Both the position numbers and the translations under genes were made by a program. The notes under the pieces are model-generated. The model ran no database searches. It had not been told where the DNA came from and saw only the letters and a program-made list of their open reading frames with translations. Shown here one piece after another: positions 36,408-49,400 of a stretch of 64,000 nucleotides of DNA. How positions within the stretch are numbered: position 1 is the first letter of the stretch; every line of letters begins with the position of its first letter. The stretch spans positions 808,501-872,500 of the forward strand of contig JADLSH010000127.1 of the NCBI GenBank assembly GCA_016169945.1, read 5' to 3'. The stretch comes from Trachythela sp. YZ-2020. Lineage: Eukaryota > Cnidaria > Anthozoa > Malacalcyonacea > Clavulariidae.

Positions 36408-39094
36408 TTACAATTTTATTTTTGCCTCTGCATCCTTGACACAAACAACACGCCTGCCGGTTGCATCGTCTCGGACATCCACCGACACTTTGTAAGATCC
36501 CTAGAAATAGAAAAGGTTTTGCAGTTTAGAATAAAACGTCGCTAACACATGGTCTTCTTCTGCAACACAAATTGCGGTATTACGACTATCTCAGATACAG
36601 TTCTCCCTAAATATCAATCAACCTTAAGAAAAACAAGATCAGTGGATCCAAATAGCCCAAAGTACCAAATCAAGAAATGTCACACCTCAACATATCAACA
36701 AACATATACGGTTAGATCAACAAGAATCTGGAATGCTCTACCAAGACATATCACTAATAAATTAAACTCTCTGGCTACATTTAAGTATCTGTTACTGAAC
36801 TACTACCATTCTGCTCTCCAAATTAACTATGATATTGATGATCCTAGGACTTGGAAAACAATTTGCCTTAAATGCAATCAGGCTCGAGACTTGTCCAAAT
36901 CTCTTGCATGCTGTTTTTAGATGTATAATCATAACTGTAGTGTCCAAAGTTTTAAGTTTATATATATATATGTAGTTTGGGATCACAGTAATTGGCGAAA
37001 GCTGTTGTGATTACCCGGTCACAAAATTAAATTAAATTAAATACACTCGTCCACGGTGATTCCCACGCTATTCAGATCTTGCGTGTGCAGTCACGCGAGA
37101 ATATCACGTCATGCTAAATAATCCACCGTTTTGGCGGGCAAAAAACATCGCGAGCACTCCAGACAGCAGCGATAATGCCTGATTAAATTCGGCAGAAAGT
37201 GGCCTTTCTAAATTCTCGCACAAGAGCAACAACCGCAGCCTTGACGGCATTTGACGCAAAGTTTGTCCCTAATTTGTTTTAAATATTTGCCAGCCAAAAT
37301 TGCGGAAGCCAAATACAACATCACATGTGTTGTTACGTCACTTGCAACGGCTGAATACTTACACTTCCAATCAAACCAGCAATACCTCCAAGGTTCAAAG
37401 TTGATGGAACTGTGAAGCTTGCATCAAAACGTTGGCGTCCTTGGAGTCCAGGGCATAACGGTATAGGAGAAAGAGCTTGTACGTCAACACATCTTACTGT
37501 CTTAGGGCTATAAAATACAATATGAGTTTTGGGAAGCACGGGTGCCAGATGCGGTTTGCGCGCTGCTCCTTACCTTTGAGTTAAGCCGACTATACAGCAG
37601 GTCGAGGGCAGGGATTTACTCATGTTGGGTAATGTCAGTGTGCTTGATTAACTCATGTAATTTGAGATTGGTTGGTTCTCTCCTGTTCATCGAGGGTTTT
37701 TCTCCGGGTACTCCGGTTTTCCTCCCTCACTAAAAACTAACCCTTAGGCACTAACCTTAACTAACTAACCCTCGGAACCTTTGTCAATTGGGTTGTAAAA
37801 CCTGTTAAGGCTTCCCGTCCACCTCAGAGTGGTAAACACAATAAAATAAACTAATAATCAAACGCGTTAATAATTAATTAAAAATTTTCAAAAGAAACGA
37901 ATGTTTCATCATTGCCATGCAGATTTCGTTTTGATTAAAATAACTTTTCTTTCGATTTTATCATCTTAATTAAATTAAACAGCTTATGGTAGATCTGTAA
38001 AGGTCTTCTGTAATCCGCCATATATTTGATTGTTTGGAAATGTACCAAATTGGTATTTTATCGCTATTTTATGCTGTTGTGTAAGATAAACAATAATACA
38101 CAAGCTCGCAATGCATGACCCTATTTCAGGTTCGAGTGCGCAGTTGGATGCGTAGTAGCATCGTGACACAGCCCCTTTAACAATCATGTTAACCGTATTT
38201 TAAAAAATCAATTTACTTACATCTTACTTTGAATCAAACGGGTGACAGACACATACCACCACCCGACCTTCCTTTCTACTTTGACATTAACTAATCTGAA
38301 CACTGTTTGGCTGGTGGCTTGGAAATTGTTCGTGTATGACCCACTTGCCGAGATTTTTTCGCCAGGCTTGATCACAATAGGATACGAACTTTTCAGATTC
38401 ACTGGACCGACTTGAATTGGTGCACTGGAATCTATGTAAGAGAAATTCACAAATGTTGGTGTTACACAAGGGGCGGTTATATAAAATTCTTGACTACCTT
38501 TTAACTACCCGTTTTGCGGTCAAATGGTAGTTAACGTACGCTAAAATGCGCGATTCTGATTGGTTAACCTTCGCACTAACTATAGTATAGGTAATATAAT
38601 TGCGTTGAAATGGCGACATAAGGAATAATATAACAACATGCAATACAAACTGGCTATCCAAATTGGGACAGCGACATGAAGAAAATAGAAAACAATAGAG
38701 AAATTCCAAAACGTCACAGCAAGCTACAAAACCTTCTAGTGTTGGAAGTCTAATGAACGATACGAATACACCGGCCTTGCACCCTAACAGGGCGCTACCA
38801 AACATCGTCAATTCGCCGACTTAAAAAATTGTGCATGTATGCATATAAGGACTAAAGATTTTAACAAGGTAGTACGACCGGTAGCCACGGTTAGTGCGTT
38901 GTCCCTATAATCGCTGGGATAAGCCTTAGCCTGTTGTTGTAAGTCGAAAGTATGGTTTTACTTAGGATGAGTGACTCTGCCCAGACAAGATTAAAGACTA
39001 AAATATACGTACCACAATTTTGGAAAGACAACATTCGTGCCTTTGCACCAAAAATGCACACCATTAAAACCACTGCAATCAATTTGAAAGCCAT
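36408..39094 (-). CDS. Secreted ML-domain lipid-binding protein (GM2-activator/NPC2-like)
   Basis: Four minus-strand exons: 39013-39094, 38221-38431, 37363-37507, 36408-36500; 176 residues. The N-terminus MAFKLIAVVLMVCIFGAKA is a signal peptide. The mature part fits an ML beta-sandwich: FQNCDSSAPIQVGPVNLKS, a proline-glycine strand turn (VIKPGEKISASGSYT), VERKVGWWYV, a Cys pair region (VRCVDV, PLCPGL) and the typical last strands GSYKVSVDVRD..VVCVKD. Four Cys remain after cleavage, enough for two disulfides. ML proteins carry sterols, gangliosides or phospholipids in lysosomes or extracellular fluid; the ligand cannot be told. Exon 2 uses the strong GTAAGT donor after 38221; the earlier GTAAGA donor would break the frame. 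A dead non-LTR retrotransposon lies antisense in the last intron. Confidence 0.82.
36549..37041 (+). pseudogene. 3' end of a non-LTR retrotransposon with (TTAAA)n-like tail
   Basis: An open 123-codon frame to 36920 reads STYQQTYTVRSTRIWNALPR..NSLATFKYLL, the usual end of a reverse-transcriptase protein. It is followed by GTGATTACCCGGTCACAAAA and tandem TTAAA units (about 37023-37041). The 5' part is missing, as in 5'-truncated insertions. Antisense, in the last intron of the ML-domain gene. Confidence 0.75.
37640..37855 (+). repeat. Second SINE-like element with the same core motif
   Basis: Core GGGTTTTTCTCCGGGTACTC, CGGTTTTCCTCC, then ACTAACCCTTAGGCACTAAC and an end of CACAATAAAATAAA. The flanks differ from the main SINE family. 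A core-only antisense relative is at about 17757-17812 in NUDT17. Confidence 0.6.
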
Positions 39095-39394
39095 TGTCAA
39101 AATTTTTATTCGTTCCTTTCTCTGTGAAATCAGAATAGGTATTGAGCTTCGATTCTCCTTTTGCGCAAATTTATGCAAAAAGTGAACTAGTTGGACATTA
39201 AGCTGGATAAATACCGCCCTTGTAACAATAAAATGATTATTTAAACTTTAGGTAAACATAATTTCAAACTGCTAAATTAAGATCAATCTGTTTAAACAAA
39301 ATTTTATTCACCGCAAATGTACACCATGGTTCTCAATGATTAGAATCTCACGCCCCGTCGATTATCTAAAAGAAAGTTACTTTTTAACACTAGA

Positions 39395-40010
39395 CTGGAG
39401 ATTTTAAGACCACTGGTCCACTATCTACACTGCTGAGAACCAACAGTTTGAAGTTTAAGCTAGTGAAACTTGAATCTATCATGCACAAAAGACGTGCGTA
39501 TTTCAAGACCACTGCCTACGCAGAACCAACAGTTTGAAGTTTAGACTAGTTTAAACTACTTTACCACATGCAAAACACGTGCGTATTTCAAGACCATGCC
39601 CTGCCTGCACTAAAGGCCGTGGGGCACTCTTTAATTGCTACATTATAATGTGTACAGTACAGTAAACATGGCCAGCGTTTCACTCCAACGATATTATCAT
39701 TCTCATTCATTTCTTTGTTACCTTCTGGGCAAGTTTAGATATCGGCAAAGTCAAACGAGATTCATGCTCACAATTTCTCCGCGAATATAGTTTTACCTAA
39801 CATCGCAATTGCGTTGCAAGTGACAGCAAACATTCCCTTGTGTCACATGGCCTTAATCCTTATATAAGAACCTATAGAGTTAGAAGTTTAGACTATGGAA
39901 AATCTACCAGAAAAAAACGTGGTTTTCAAGACTACTCGTAGATACGCTGCATGGGAACCAACAGTTTGAAATTTAAACCACTGCATACGCAGCATTTTAG
40001 ACTGAGACAA
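39395..40010. repeat. Diverged direct repeats upstream of the ML-domain gene
   Basis: Units with TTTCAAGACCACTG, GAACCAACAGTTTGAAGTTT occur near 39400, 39500 and 39930. The rest of 39095-40540 is AT-rich and shows nothing else. Confidence 0.65.
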
Positions 40011-40539
40011 TTGATTTCCAATAATTAACATAAGGATAATTAAAATAATTTTAGTGCGCGCCATACACTTTTGTCCAGCTTTTGTTCCGCATAATTATGT
40101 ACAAAGCTTTTTAAACATTGCAAAACTTTGCCCTGTCTGTGTTAATAGCAATTAAAATGTCTTAAAATATTTACTTCAGCAATCATGTTATTTAAACTGT
40201 TTGCGCAGAAAATTGAATTTTAAATACAGAAATATGATAACAATTGAACTCTCCTCCTTTTGACAAATAAAGTTAATTAGTTTAAAGACGAAATAGAAAT
40301 TGTTAACGTTAAAATATGTTATTACTTTATATGTCCCAATATTGGCCAATAAGCCTAGTTTACTACATTAATATACTGACAATTTTATGGCATTAAGACT
40401 GAGTTAGTTTCATTTATTGTTGATCATTCAACTTCTAATTATTGTAGTTAGAATATAATTATATTTTACGTGAAATGACACAGTAGTTTTATCATAGAAA
40501 TAATAGATATATTATTTCTATGATCAGTAAATTGTTTTT

Positions 40540-40995
40540 GCACAGTGGTTTAGTACATATGCCTTTCACCTCTGTGACCGGGGTTTGATTCCTGCAATAT
40601 GCAGTTGTTTGATTATATTTGCTTCAGTGAGTCACATGTGAGAAGGCCAAACACTACAGGTTTTCTCTTGGTATTCCCTTACTACCGTAAACTTCTGGGG
40701 CCGGCGCCGGTTGTTCAAAGCTCAATTAGCGCTAACCCTGGGTTAACTTTTAACCCGCTGTTTTGGGTTATGTATTTCTGCATAGCCGTTCATTTCAAAA
40801 CTTTAGAAAATAAAACTTGCATTGATTCAGAAAAGATTTCTGGAAAACAAGTTCAACTTTATAAACAAGCTGTGCGTTGGGAAGTTTGATTTGAAGATTT
40901 TCGTTAACCCAGGGTTAGGCCAACCTGCTTTTGAACAACCGGCCCCTGGGGAGCACAGCCGTTTAGCACTGATAGCTATAGTTATCCAGTATTTA
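40540..40995 (+). repeat. SINE split by a MITE
   Basis: SINE head and B box (GTGACCGGGGTTTGATTCCT) to ACCGTAAACTTCTGGGG, then after the MITE the SINE resumes GGGGAGCACAGCCGTTTAG..ACTGATAGCTATAGTTATCC. Confidence 0.75.
40701..40945. mobile_element. MITE inserted in the SINE, CTGGGG target duplication
   Basis: Terminal inverted repeats GCCGGTTGTTCAAAGC and GCTTTTGAACAACCGGC, with subterminal TAACCCTGGGTTAAC / GTTAACCCAGGGTTA. CTGGGG lies on both sides (40695-40700 and 40946-40951). Confidence 0.75.
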
Positions 40996-41022
40996 CAAAT
41001 CTAGTTTAAAGCACGCTCAACG

Positions 41023-42105
41023 TCAACTAGCACTATTCTGTTCTCTAGATCGAGTGATGGATATCTTTCTTGTTAATTTTGACGAAATCTGCGAAATATT
41101 TTCATCGGACGTTTTAACAAGATTCTTGGCAAAATCTACCAAGCCTTTTGCGGAGTGACTTGCGACAGCAGAATGGCTGTCTTTCTTAGAAAGCTCGTTT
41201 GTAACATTTGATTGTTTTCTTGTAAAACTTTTGCTTGGTTTAGTTCTGAGTTCGCGAACTTCTTCGACTTTATCGATTCCTTTGCTTACGCCAGTGCCAA
41301 TCAGGCCGCCAAGAAACCCACCAATCATAGCGCCTATAACAGGCACGGGGATGACAATCTGACCAATCATAGAACCCGTACTTCCCGCCACAAGTTGACA
41401 ACCAGTTTGGCGCACTTTCCGTTTGACTGTTTCCCTGAATTCCGCCTCAGAAATCTCGCCTGCCTTACGTAATTTTCTCGCGCGAGATAACGCGCGAATC
41501 GTGATAACCGCGTCCACGGCTAAGGTAAACGCGAATCCAGCGGTTGCATGACCGAGGCTTGAAGCCGTAGCACTAAGACCGAGCGTAGCCGTGTTCCCTG
41601 GGGCCGACTTTTGTACCGTCTTAAAAGTATCTTGAAAAGTTTCCTTACAATACAATTTAAACTCTCTGCTAGATATATATTCCTCGTACTCATGTAATAA
41701 CCGGTCAGTCCTGTTTTCTCTAGCCAATCGCCTTCCTGGTATACGCAAAATAGTAAACTGTATAGTGTATTGAAAATACGTTAAAACGAGGCTATCTTCC
41801 ACGTAAATGCCATGCGAGATCCCTTCCACCGTTCCTAAAATTATCAATCCAAACTCCTTTTCAAAATGGCCGGGCCAAAAAGAGAGCCCTTTTTCACTCC
41901 CCATTGACGCAAGAAACAAATCCATGTCCGCATAAAGCCAGTCTGTCAACTTTCTCGTTAATTTGATCAACAAGAACAAAAACGTTTTATAAATGCACAA
42001 AGACAACTTCATATGCAAATGTCTGAAAGCGTTCCTCTGTAAATACGAGTCAAATTCTTGTAATAATTGTGGACTGATGTTTCTCTGAAAATTTCTGCCA
42101 TCCAT
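41023..42105 (-). CDS. Intronless glycine-zipper protein, unknown function
   Basis: A single uninterrupted 360-codon frame, striking among intron-rich neighbours. The first Met (42105) follows a TATAAAA box about 55 bp upstream. No signal peptide. The N-terminal 130 residues are mixed hydrophobic and basic, with a hydrophobic patch at 37-50. Residues 137-170 look helical and charged. Two hydrophobic, small-residue-rich stretches follow: about 173-203 (GLSATASSLGHATAG..) and 237-273, the latter a glycine zipper (GSTGSMIG, VIGAMIGGFLGGLIGTG). They are joined by a charged hairpin (SRARKLRKAGEISEAEF). The tail is Ser/Lys-rich. Glycine zippers pack membrane helices, so membrane insertion is inferred; I recognise no named family. 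The frame continues 29 codons upstream without an ATG, so a short spliced 5' exon is possible. Confidence 0.75.
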   Translation of the reverse strand: MDGRNFQRNISPQLLQEFDSYLQRNAFRHLHMKLSLCIYKTFLFLLIKLTRKLTDWLYADMDLFLASMGSEKGLSFWPGHFEKEFGLIILGTVEGISHGIYVEDSLVLTYFQYTIQFTILRIPGRRLARENRTDRLLHEYEEYISSREFKLYCKETFQDTFKTVQKSAPGNTATLGLSATASSLGHATAGFAFTLAVDAVITIRALSRARKLRKAGEISEAEFRETVKRKVRQTGCQLVAGSTGSMIGQIVIPVPVIGAMIGGFLGGLIGTGVSKGIDKVEEVRELRTKPSKSFTRKQSNVTNELSKKDSHSAVASHSAKGLVDFAKNLVKTSDENISQISSKLTRKISITRSREQNSAS

Positions 42106-42158
42106 GTCGAAGTTTTCAAAAAAATAAAGCTTGGCTGACGCACTATGCAGGCAAATCG

Positions 42159-42165
42159 TTTTATA
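42159..42165 (-). promoter_or_regulatory. TATA box of the intronless glycine-zipper gene
   Basis: TATAAAA on the minus strand, flanked by an AATCG/CGATT mirror, 54-60 bp upstream of the predicted ATG. This spacing leaves a short leader of about 25-30 nt if transcription starts at the usual distance. Confidence 0.5.
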
Positions 42166-43200
42166 CGATTGAGATGAGTTGAAATATCCCACTGATATAA
42201 GGTCGTTACACTGACCGTTAAGTTGACCACGAAACCGTTACCTATATGATAACGGATCAAAAATTCAAACATTGGCTTGCTACTTATCTTGATAAACTTA
42301 ATGAGCATTACATGTCTCATCGTTCTACCTCTACCGCCTACATTTATATCATAAGATACCCATAACAGAAGCGAAATTCAGCGCATTATTCAGTGCGTGA
42401 ACTGTGAAGTTAGAGCTTGGCTGGCAATAGCATACACCAGTAACATGCTAATTAAATATACGATGTTTTGTGTTGTCTAATGATTTAAATGTGTGTCTGT
42501 CGATTCAGATTTGTGCGAAGCGTAAGATGTTCATAAATTTGTAATGAACATGAAATATTTTTGGAATATATGCATATCTTTGAACGCTTGTCGTCAGATT
42601 TGACTTGTGGGTAAAAGTTGCGCCCCTTGTTAATTGGAGGGCACGGAAAAGGAGTGGACACTCAATGCCATAATCTACTTTCTTCGCAATTGCTTTTCGC
42701 ATCTAAATATACCTATATACTGTTAACGAATTTTACGAATGAAAGCTAGAGCTAATTTCTGACAAAACAAGGACAGAAAGCCTGCATATATAAAGATATG
42801 AATTATTTTAAGCAGTCTGTTTTCAACAAAATGTAAAGTGCTCAGGCGTGATTAAGTGGCTTTGCAAATTACTGTGAGGTTTTTCTGCTAACAAGATGAT
42901 CACTTAAATAATTGATTACCGTGAAGATACGTGGAAATTTGCATATTCTGAAGATCTCAATCTACCTGATCATAGACGACAGGGGCCTTCCCTCGGAATA
43001 AGATTGGCCTTTAATAGTAAGAAACTTGATATCCAATTCTGTTTCTTGATCAGTTTTCTGATGTTGGCTTTTACTTTTTTTTAAATTAGTGAACATAAAG
43101 GCCTATCTGAAAGTGCTGAAACCAAAGCTCAAATCACAACAAATAGACGCTGTATGTTGTTGTACGCAGTAAAGTCGCATAAATTGCGATAATCCCTCAT

Positions 43201-43283
43201 TAATATTCATAAATGACATTATTAATATTCATAAGATCATTAATATTCATCGTTATGACGTCATAATAGGCCGTACCGGAAGT
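43201..43283 (+). promoter_or_regulatory. PIAS promoter: ATTAATATTCATAA repeats, CRE and ETS sites
   Basis: Upstream of the PIAS ATG the sequence has three near-copies of TTAATATTCATAA (about 43199-43250), a full palindromic CRE TGACGTCA at 43256-43263 and an ETS-type ACCGGAAGT at 43275-43283. CRE and ETS sites are common in TATA-less housekeeping promoters. Function is inferred from motif and position only. Confidence 0.5.
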
Positions 43284-43425
43284 AACCGTGAAGGACTGGG
43301 CCCTAAAAACCGCGATCGCAAAGCTTTATGGGATAGAAATATTCAAATTTCATAAATTTCTTTGAATTTTACGAGTTTTGTATATAAAAAAAACATCTCG
43401 ATTTTGATTAAAAAAACTGTGAAAA

Positions 43426-46400
43426 ATGACGGAAGAATTTGTCGAGATTAGGGTAAGTAATCAATACGCGTTATATTTCTATAATGATTATATTTCTAAA
43501 TGATTTTAGCGAGTGAAAACGATAGAAAAACAGGTGAATGACCGGGCTTTATATCCGCCCGCCATTTTGATAGCTTTTGATCAATGTATATAATTTGTTG
43601 CCCTTCAGTGCCTCGAATATTTAATAATCTCCAGATTAAAATCGAAGATAATGTGGTAAATTAATGGTCAATATTCAATGCTTTGACTTAAAAAATCGTT
43701 TTACCTTTTAGCATATGGTGAAATCTTTCCGTGTAGCGGAACTTCAAGAATTACTGGGCTATGCCAATCGCTCGAAAACTGGTAGAAAACATCATTTAAT
43801 GGGTAGAGCATTAGAAATGCTAAAATCTGACCCCGGGCCCAAAGTACGTGGAAAAATACGAGAGCTTTACGGGAATAGGTACCCGCGACGAATGTATATG
43901 GCACCTTATATCCCAAGACAAAATTACAGTCCATCTGAGTATTCGGGTATGGGGGAATCAAGTCAGAATGTTTCAGCTATGTCCCCTCAGATACCTGGTC
44001 AATCCTCATCATCGGCGTCATTGCCTGTTCACCCTGACGTGAAATTGAGGACTTTGCCGTTTTATGATTTTAAGGATGTGCTGGTTAGGCCACACTCTCT
44101 CGGTAGGTCATTTAGAATTCTTGGAATTTAGTAGGCACTTTGCTTCGATTTGCTTGAGTGCACACGAAACGTTAACTTCACATGGACAATGTGATGATTA
44201 TATTTTGTTTACAGTCAAACAACTCTTTACCGAAAGTACATTTTAAAGTTCCAGATTTTGTAATGTTTAAAAATGAACATAATGGCCCAATAATTTTATA
44301 CTAGCAACAGGCGACCTTCTTAATGAAGATAGGGAGAGAGAAGATAACAGAGATCTTAAGCAAGTGATGTTTTTGACAACACGGACGTCATGCGTACATA
44401 ACTTTGCTGTTAATTATGGCATCAGCAGTTCTGACTTGAAATCAAGAGAGGCAGTCAATCTAATTCCCCCTTTGTGATTTCAAACAAGAACTGCTGTCGT
44501 CATATATAACGGCTCGATTTACTTCTGGTTGGCGTTCATGAATCAAAAACGTTGCTTGCTTCAGCTCTATATTTTATCCGATAATTTGCCTAGGCAAAAA
44601 TGTGCCAAATAGACAAATAACGAACTTTATTATTTTCATTGCATAGTTCATATATAATGCAGATAGCTAGTGTGCATGGTTTGTCTTGACGGATTATCCA
44701 TATTCAGTCCTTGCAATCTTCGGCAATTGCCAGTGACAATGCTGCCGGAGGTGAAATTATTGACGGCGACTTTTTGCCAATGATTATCAAATACTTATTA
44801 TTTACTGTATACAGTAAAGAATCTATCAAAGACATCAACAACAAGTGAATATGCATATAATACATTAATATTATCCATTTGTCATCAACATGTGTCTTGA
44901 AGTTGTCATTATGATAAAAAAAATTGCCGTCAAAATACTGCAGAACTCTAAAATATCAACGGCATTTTTTGTCCACAATGATTTATTAAAATTGTGAGGG
45001 CTGCATATTCAACTATCTAGCGGATAGGGTATGTACTACACTGCAGTGTAAGCTTAGTTAAAACATTTACATTTGTTGAATAGTACCTCAAGGCAAACAT
45101 TCAAGATATCAGGACTCGTACATTTTATTTCATCTGTCTCCGCAACAAGTGAATGAAATTGTCAGTTCAAGGTAAGCAATGTAACACTACAAAACTATAC
45201 TTCCACAGCCTACCTTAAGTTACTCAATTGATGTAACTAGTGGGTTTAAAAATTGCTTGATAATCAAATGTCCTCTCTCTTTAGAGACACAAGACCAATG
45301 TCAAGCAGTGAATACAATGTTCAGATACAATTAAGGTAATTAAAAAATATTTACATTATGTTTACCTGTAAATATCATTAATCAGTAATGTTTAACATGT
45401 GATGCTAAAAGTCTGTTTTGACTGACAAATGCCTTGATTCAAAATATCAGCTGGCAATCTCAAGTGATAATATTCAGTTGCTTGACAACTATTAATCTGC
45501 TTTGTTTCTATTTAAGAATTTTACCAATAGACATATCAATGGCCGTTTAATAACTTTTGAGCACAATCTTTCCTTTTCAGATTTTGTTTACTTGAGACAA
45601 GTTGTGAACAAGATGACCTGTATCCGCATTCTGCCTCTTTGAAAGTGAACGGAAAACCTTGTCCGTTACTTGTAAGTGTTTGGAAGACTTTTTGTTAACG
45701 TTATATGTGTGCTTGCAAGAAATTGCCGACCTAAAAACGATAATCCTCAATCTAGATCGGCAAAATTTTCGAGACAAATAGACAATTTCCAAGACAAAAT
45801 TTTATTTTATTGAGCTTGCTTCAAGTACGTATTTATGAACAGCAATCAATGGCGAACAAAACAGCTATAGAACAAAACATACATAGGAACAATCAATTAA
45901 ACAATCAAACTCTGACGGTACTTTATTAGGATAATTGTGTTAAACCTTGAAGCTTGACGATTTTGTCACCTTTGAACAATGAAACTGCAATGTTTACACA
46001 AGGAAATGGAATGAACAACGTTTGTGGAAAAAGATATATCGGGATGACTGAAAACCTCATGCCGATATACCGATATTGGATTCCAACCAATAATTTTCAG
46101 TATATCGGTATACCGAACACCCCTAGTTTGTAGGATCAACATTCAACTAAGCTGCTGACTTCGAGACAGAGGGTCTTTGCTCAACACGTTCATGACATTC
46201 TTGTTATATTTGGGAACCGCACATTAATGGGGTAACATTTAATCCTACTCTAGGGTTTCATACCGCGTGACAATAAAGGTGAACACAAAAAATGTGGTCG
46301 GCCAGTAGACATAACATCGTGTTGCCGACTGTCGTCTACCATACCTAACCATATTCATGTCACATGGGAACCAGATCCATTACAGGTAGGTCTACAGGCC

Positions 46401-49400
46401 CTTGTCCAAATGAGTCATTCCAGAAAACATCCACACCGATGAAATCCACGATTATAATTGGCAAGAACGAAAAAGTATCAAGGTTCTTTTCAATATAATG
46501 GAGCTAAAACATGGAATATGTTACCTTCACGATTTAGGAATGAAACTAGTCTTTTAAGATTTAAGATAGATCTTAAGAAGTTTCTAAAGGCCCATAACCC
46601 CTGAACGATGATAATATAATTGTGCAAACTAATTAGACTTTAGTATATTGTTTTAGACTAACGCCTGTATTCTAAAAGCTCACTCGCACTCAAAGAGTGG
46701 AGGTTCAATCTGAGCTTCCCTTGAGTGTCAGTGCTGTTTTTGAATATAGCTGAGGTGCCCGTGCCATGCTAATGCGCTCTCACCTCCAGCTATTCAAAAA
46801 TAACACTCACTGACTCAGACAGAAGGTGAAAGATCCACTCTCCAGTGTTGAGTGTGAGTTTAGAATACAGGCGTAGAGTCTATAATATAATGATATGTAA
46901 ACTGCTTTTTTTTTTTGTTTGTTTATACCACCCGTTTAAACCAGCTATGCTGAATCGGACATCCCTGATTAAATATTTTCTTCATTCATTCACCTCTTCC
47001 AGGGAAGAAATGTGAAGTTAACCCCAATTCGGACATCCTCATACATTTTACTATTATCAGTTCAGTAGTTTTTGTCCTTACCCCTGCCAGGACACCACAA
47101 ATTTCCTGTGCAGGGGGAGTTGTTGATGTTTTCTGAAACAACCCAATGTTACATCTCTTAGTGCTGGGCAAACTCCGGTTTTTCACCTCCGGGTCCGGCC
47201 AAAAAAACTCCGGCTCCGGGGAAAAAAACTCCGGCTCCGGCAGAAAATTTCCATCTCCGTCAAATTCGAAATTTCCAATTTCAAAGTGGAAACACTATCT
47301 TTGTTTTTTATTTTAACGGTTATAACGCCATGTTACGTGTCACGAATATTTCTCTTTGATCTTGACCCTAATCCAGACCCAATCCCTAACCCTATTGTGT
47401 GCGTAACATGGACTTAGAACCATTTTAACACTTATGACTGTCAATGACTGTCGTCATAGCTGTCGTCTGCATGGCGCGAGAGCGCGTTCTAATTTATGAA
47501 TTTATCAGATGCTACGATGCTACGTTTGCAATTGTCAACAATTTTAATTATGAAAAGTTTTAACCACATTGACTTTGCATTTGTGAGTTTAAGCGACTGC
47601 TTCTTGTCTTGTGCAACCAATACTGTGCTTCATGCGACATAGAATACTATATTTAATGTTTGTGGCAAGCCTACACACTTATCACTGCGAGTATTTAATT
47701 TTTCGTCGATGGATCCAGGTTTTTTCGCCGATGTTCGACAGTAGTTTGCAGCACAAATAAGTGCTGCCGGAGTTGAACAAACTCCGGCTCCAGCTCAGCT
47801 CCGGCAAAATAGGCCAAACTCCGGCACTCCGGCTCCGGCGCACAGCACTAACATCTCTGAATACAGGAAATGATATTTCCAGACAATGAAGTTATTAAAA
47901 TTCTCATCTCTCCAGAGATTTGTTGTGTCAGTTCATCTTGTGAGAATAGTGACGTCCAGTTGTTTGATACAAAGATTAAAGGTCAAAGGAAGACGAAATC
48001 CCGACCACTCCAGGGCATTGAGTGAGTAAAACACAACGTTTGTATCAGCACAATGGTTGTGGAAATGTTCAAGCTGTGCAAAACTTTTAGTGACAGTTGT
48101 GGTGGTGGTGGTAAAGCAAATAATAGCAAGCTTAAGCAAGGACGTTTTTGTCAACACGGACGTCAGATTGCCGAGGAGGGACTGGATTAAAAATTGTGTT
48201 TGTATCAGTTTGTGGTAATCTTCAACACATATGACAAAACATAAGATTTTTAAAGTTTTTTGCTTCCTTGCACGAGCGCTATGAGGCAAAATGCCGCCAA
48301 AATTAGATGTACCAATTTCCGGGTGACGTCCGTGTTGACAAAAATGTCGCTTGTTTAAGCTCACTAATATGTGCACATCCCCTGGAAAATACTCTGCCCC
48401 CCCCAGGAAAATATGCAATCTCTCACCCCCCTGAAAAATGTTCAAGCAACCAGAAAATCTTAACCTACCCCTGAATAATTTTTAGTCACCCTGAAAATCT
48501 GTGCCTACCTGCACCCCCCCTGAAATGTACACCCACTCCTGCACAAAAGGGCAATGATATCTGTACTCTTAATGTACCTATTTTTACCTGCTTAAAACTC
48601 GGGAAGCTCGGTAACTACAATTCCTCCGAGGTTTAACAGTAAACTGCAAAGTGAACAAAGTTTTCTACTTTACAGTCAAAGAGAAACTGACTCAAGATCC
48701 TGACAGCGAAGTTGCTACAACCAGTTTAAAATGCTCGTTACTTTGTCCGGTAGGAACAATACCTTGCTCATATCATCTCAACATGATGCATGTTGGTAAA
48801 TGTTTGTAAGTGCAGCTATTTCAGAGTAAAAGTTATTTGATTTTGTTTACTTCAGCTTGGCAAGACAAGAATGACGCTACCATGCAGGTTCGTTTTCATT
48901 TTGATGTACTTAGAGCTCAATTTTCTGTTGCTAACTGCAGTTTATCTAAACTGGATAGCTCTGTCAATTCTAAACTGTTCTTCCTAGAGGTCCAGTAAGG
49001 GTCATCCCTTATTGATCCAGTGTTACTACAGGAGGAAACCTAAACTAAACTAACTTTATTTATACTGGATAGCTCTATCAATTCTAAACTGTTCTTCCTA
49101 GAGGTCCAGTAAGGTCATCCCTTATTGATCCAGTGTTACTACAGGAGGAAACCTAAACTAAACTAACTTTATTTATACTGGATAGCTCTATCAGTTCTAA
49201 ACTGTTCTTCCTAGAGGTCCAGTAAGGGTCATCCCTTATTGATCCAGTGTTACTACAGGAGGAAACCTAAACTAAACTAACTTTATTTATACTGGATAGC
49301 TCTATCAGTTCTAAACTGTTCTTCCTAAAGGTCTAGTAAGGATCATCCCTTATTGATCCAGTGTTACTACAGGAGGAAACCTAAACTAAACTAACTTTAT

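Noticed and set aside
38221..38228. Earlier GTAAGA donor in the ML-domain gene
   Set aside because: It shifts the next exon out of frame; the GTAAGT donor after 38221 restores it.
42106..42192. Extension of the glycine-zipper frame upstream of Met 42105
   Set aside because: Begins with GTG, contains no ATG and overlaps the TATA box.
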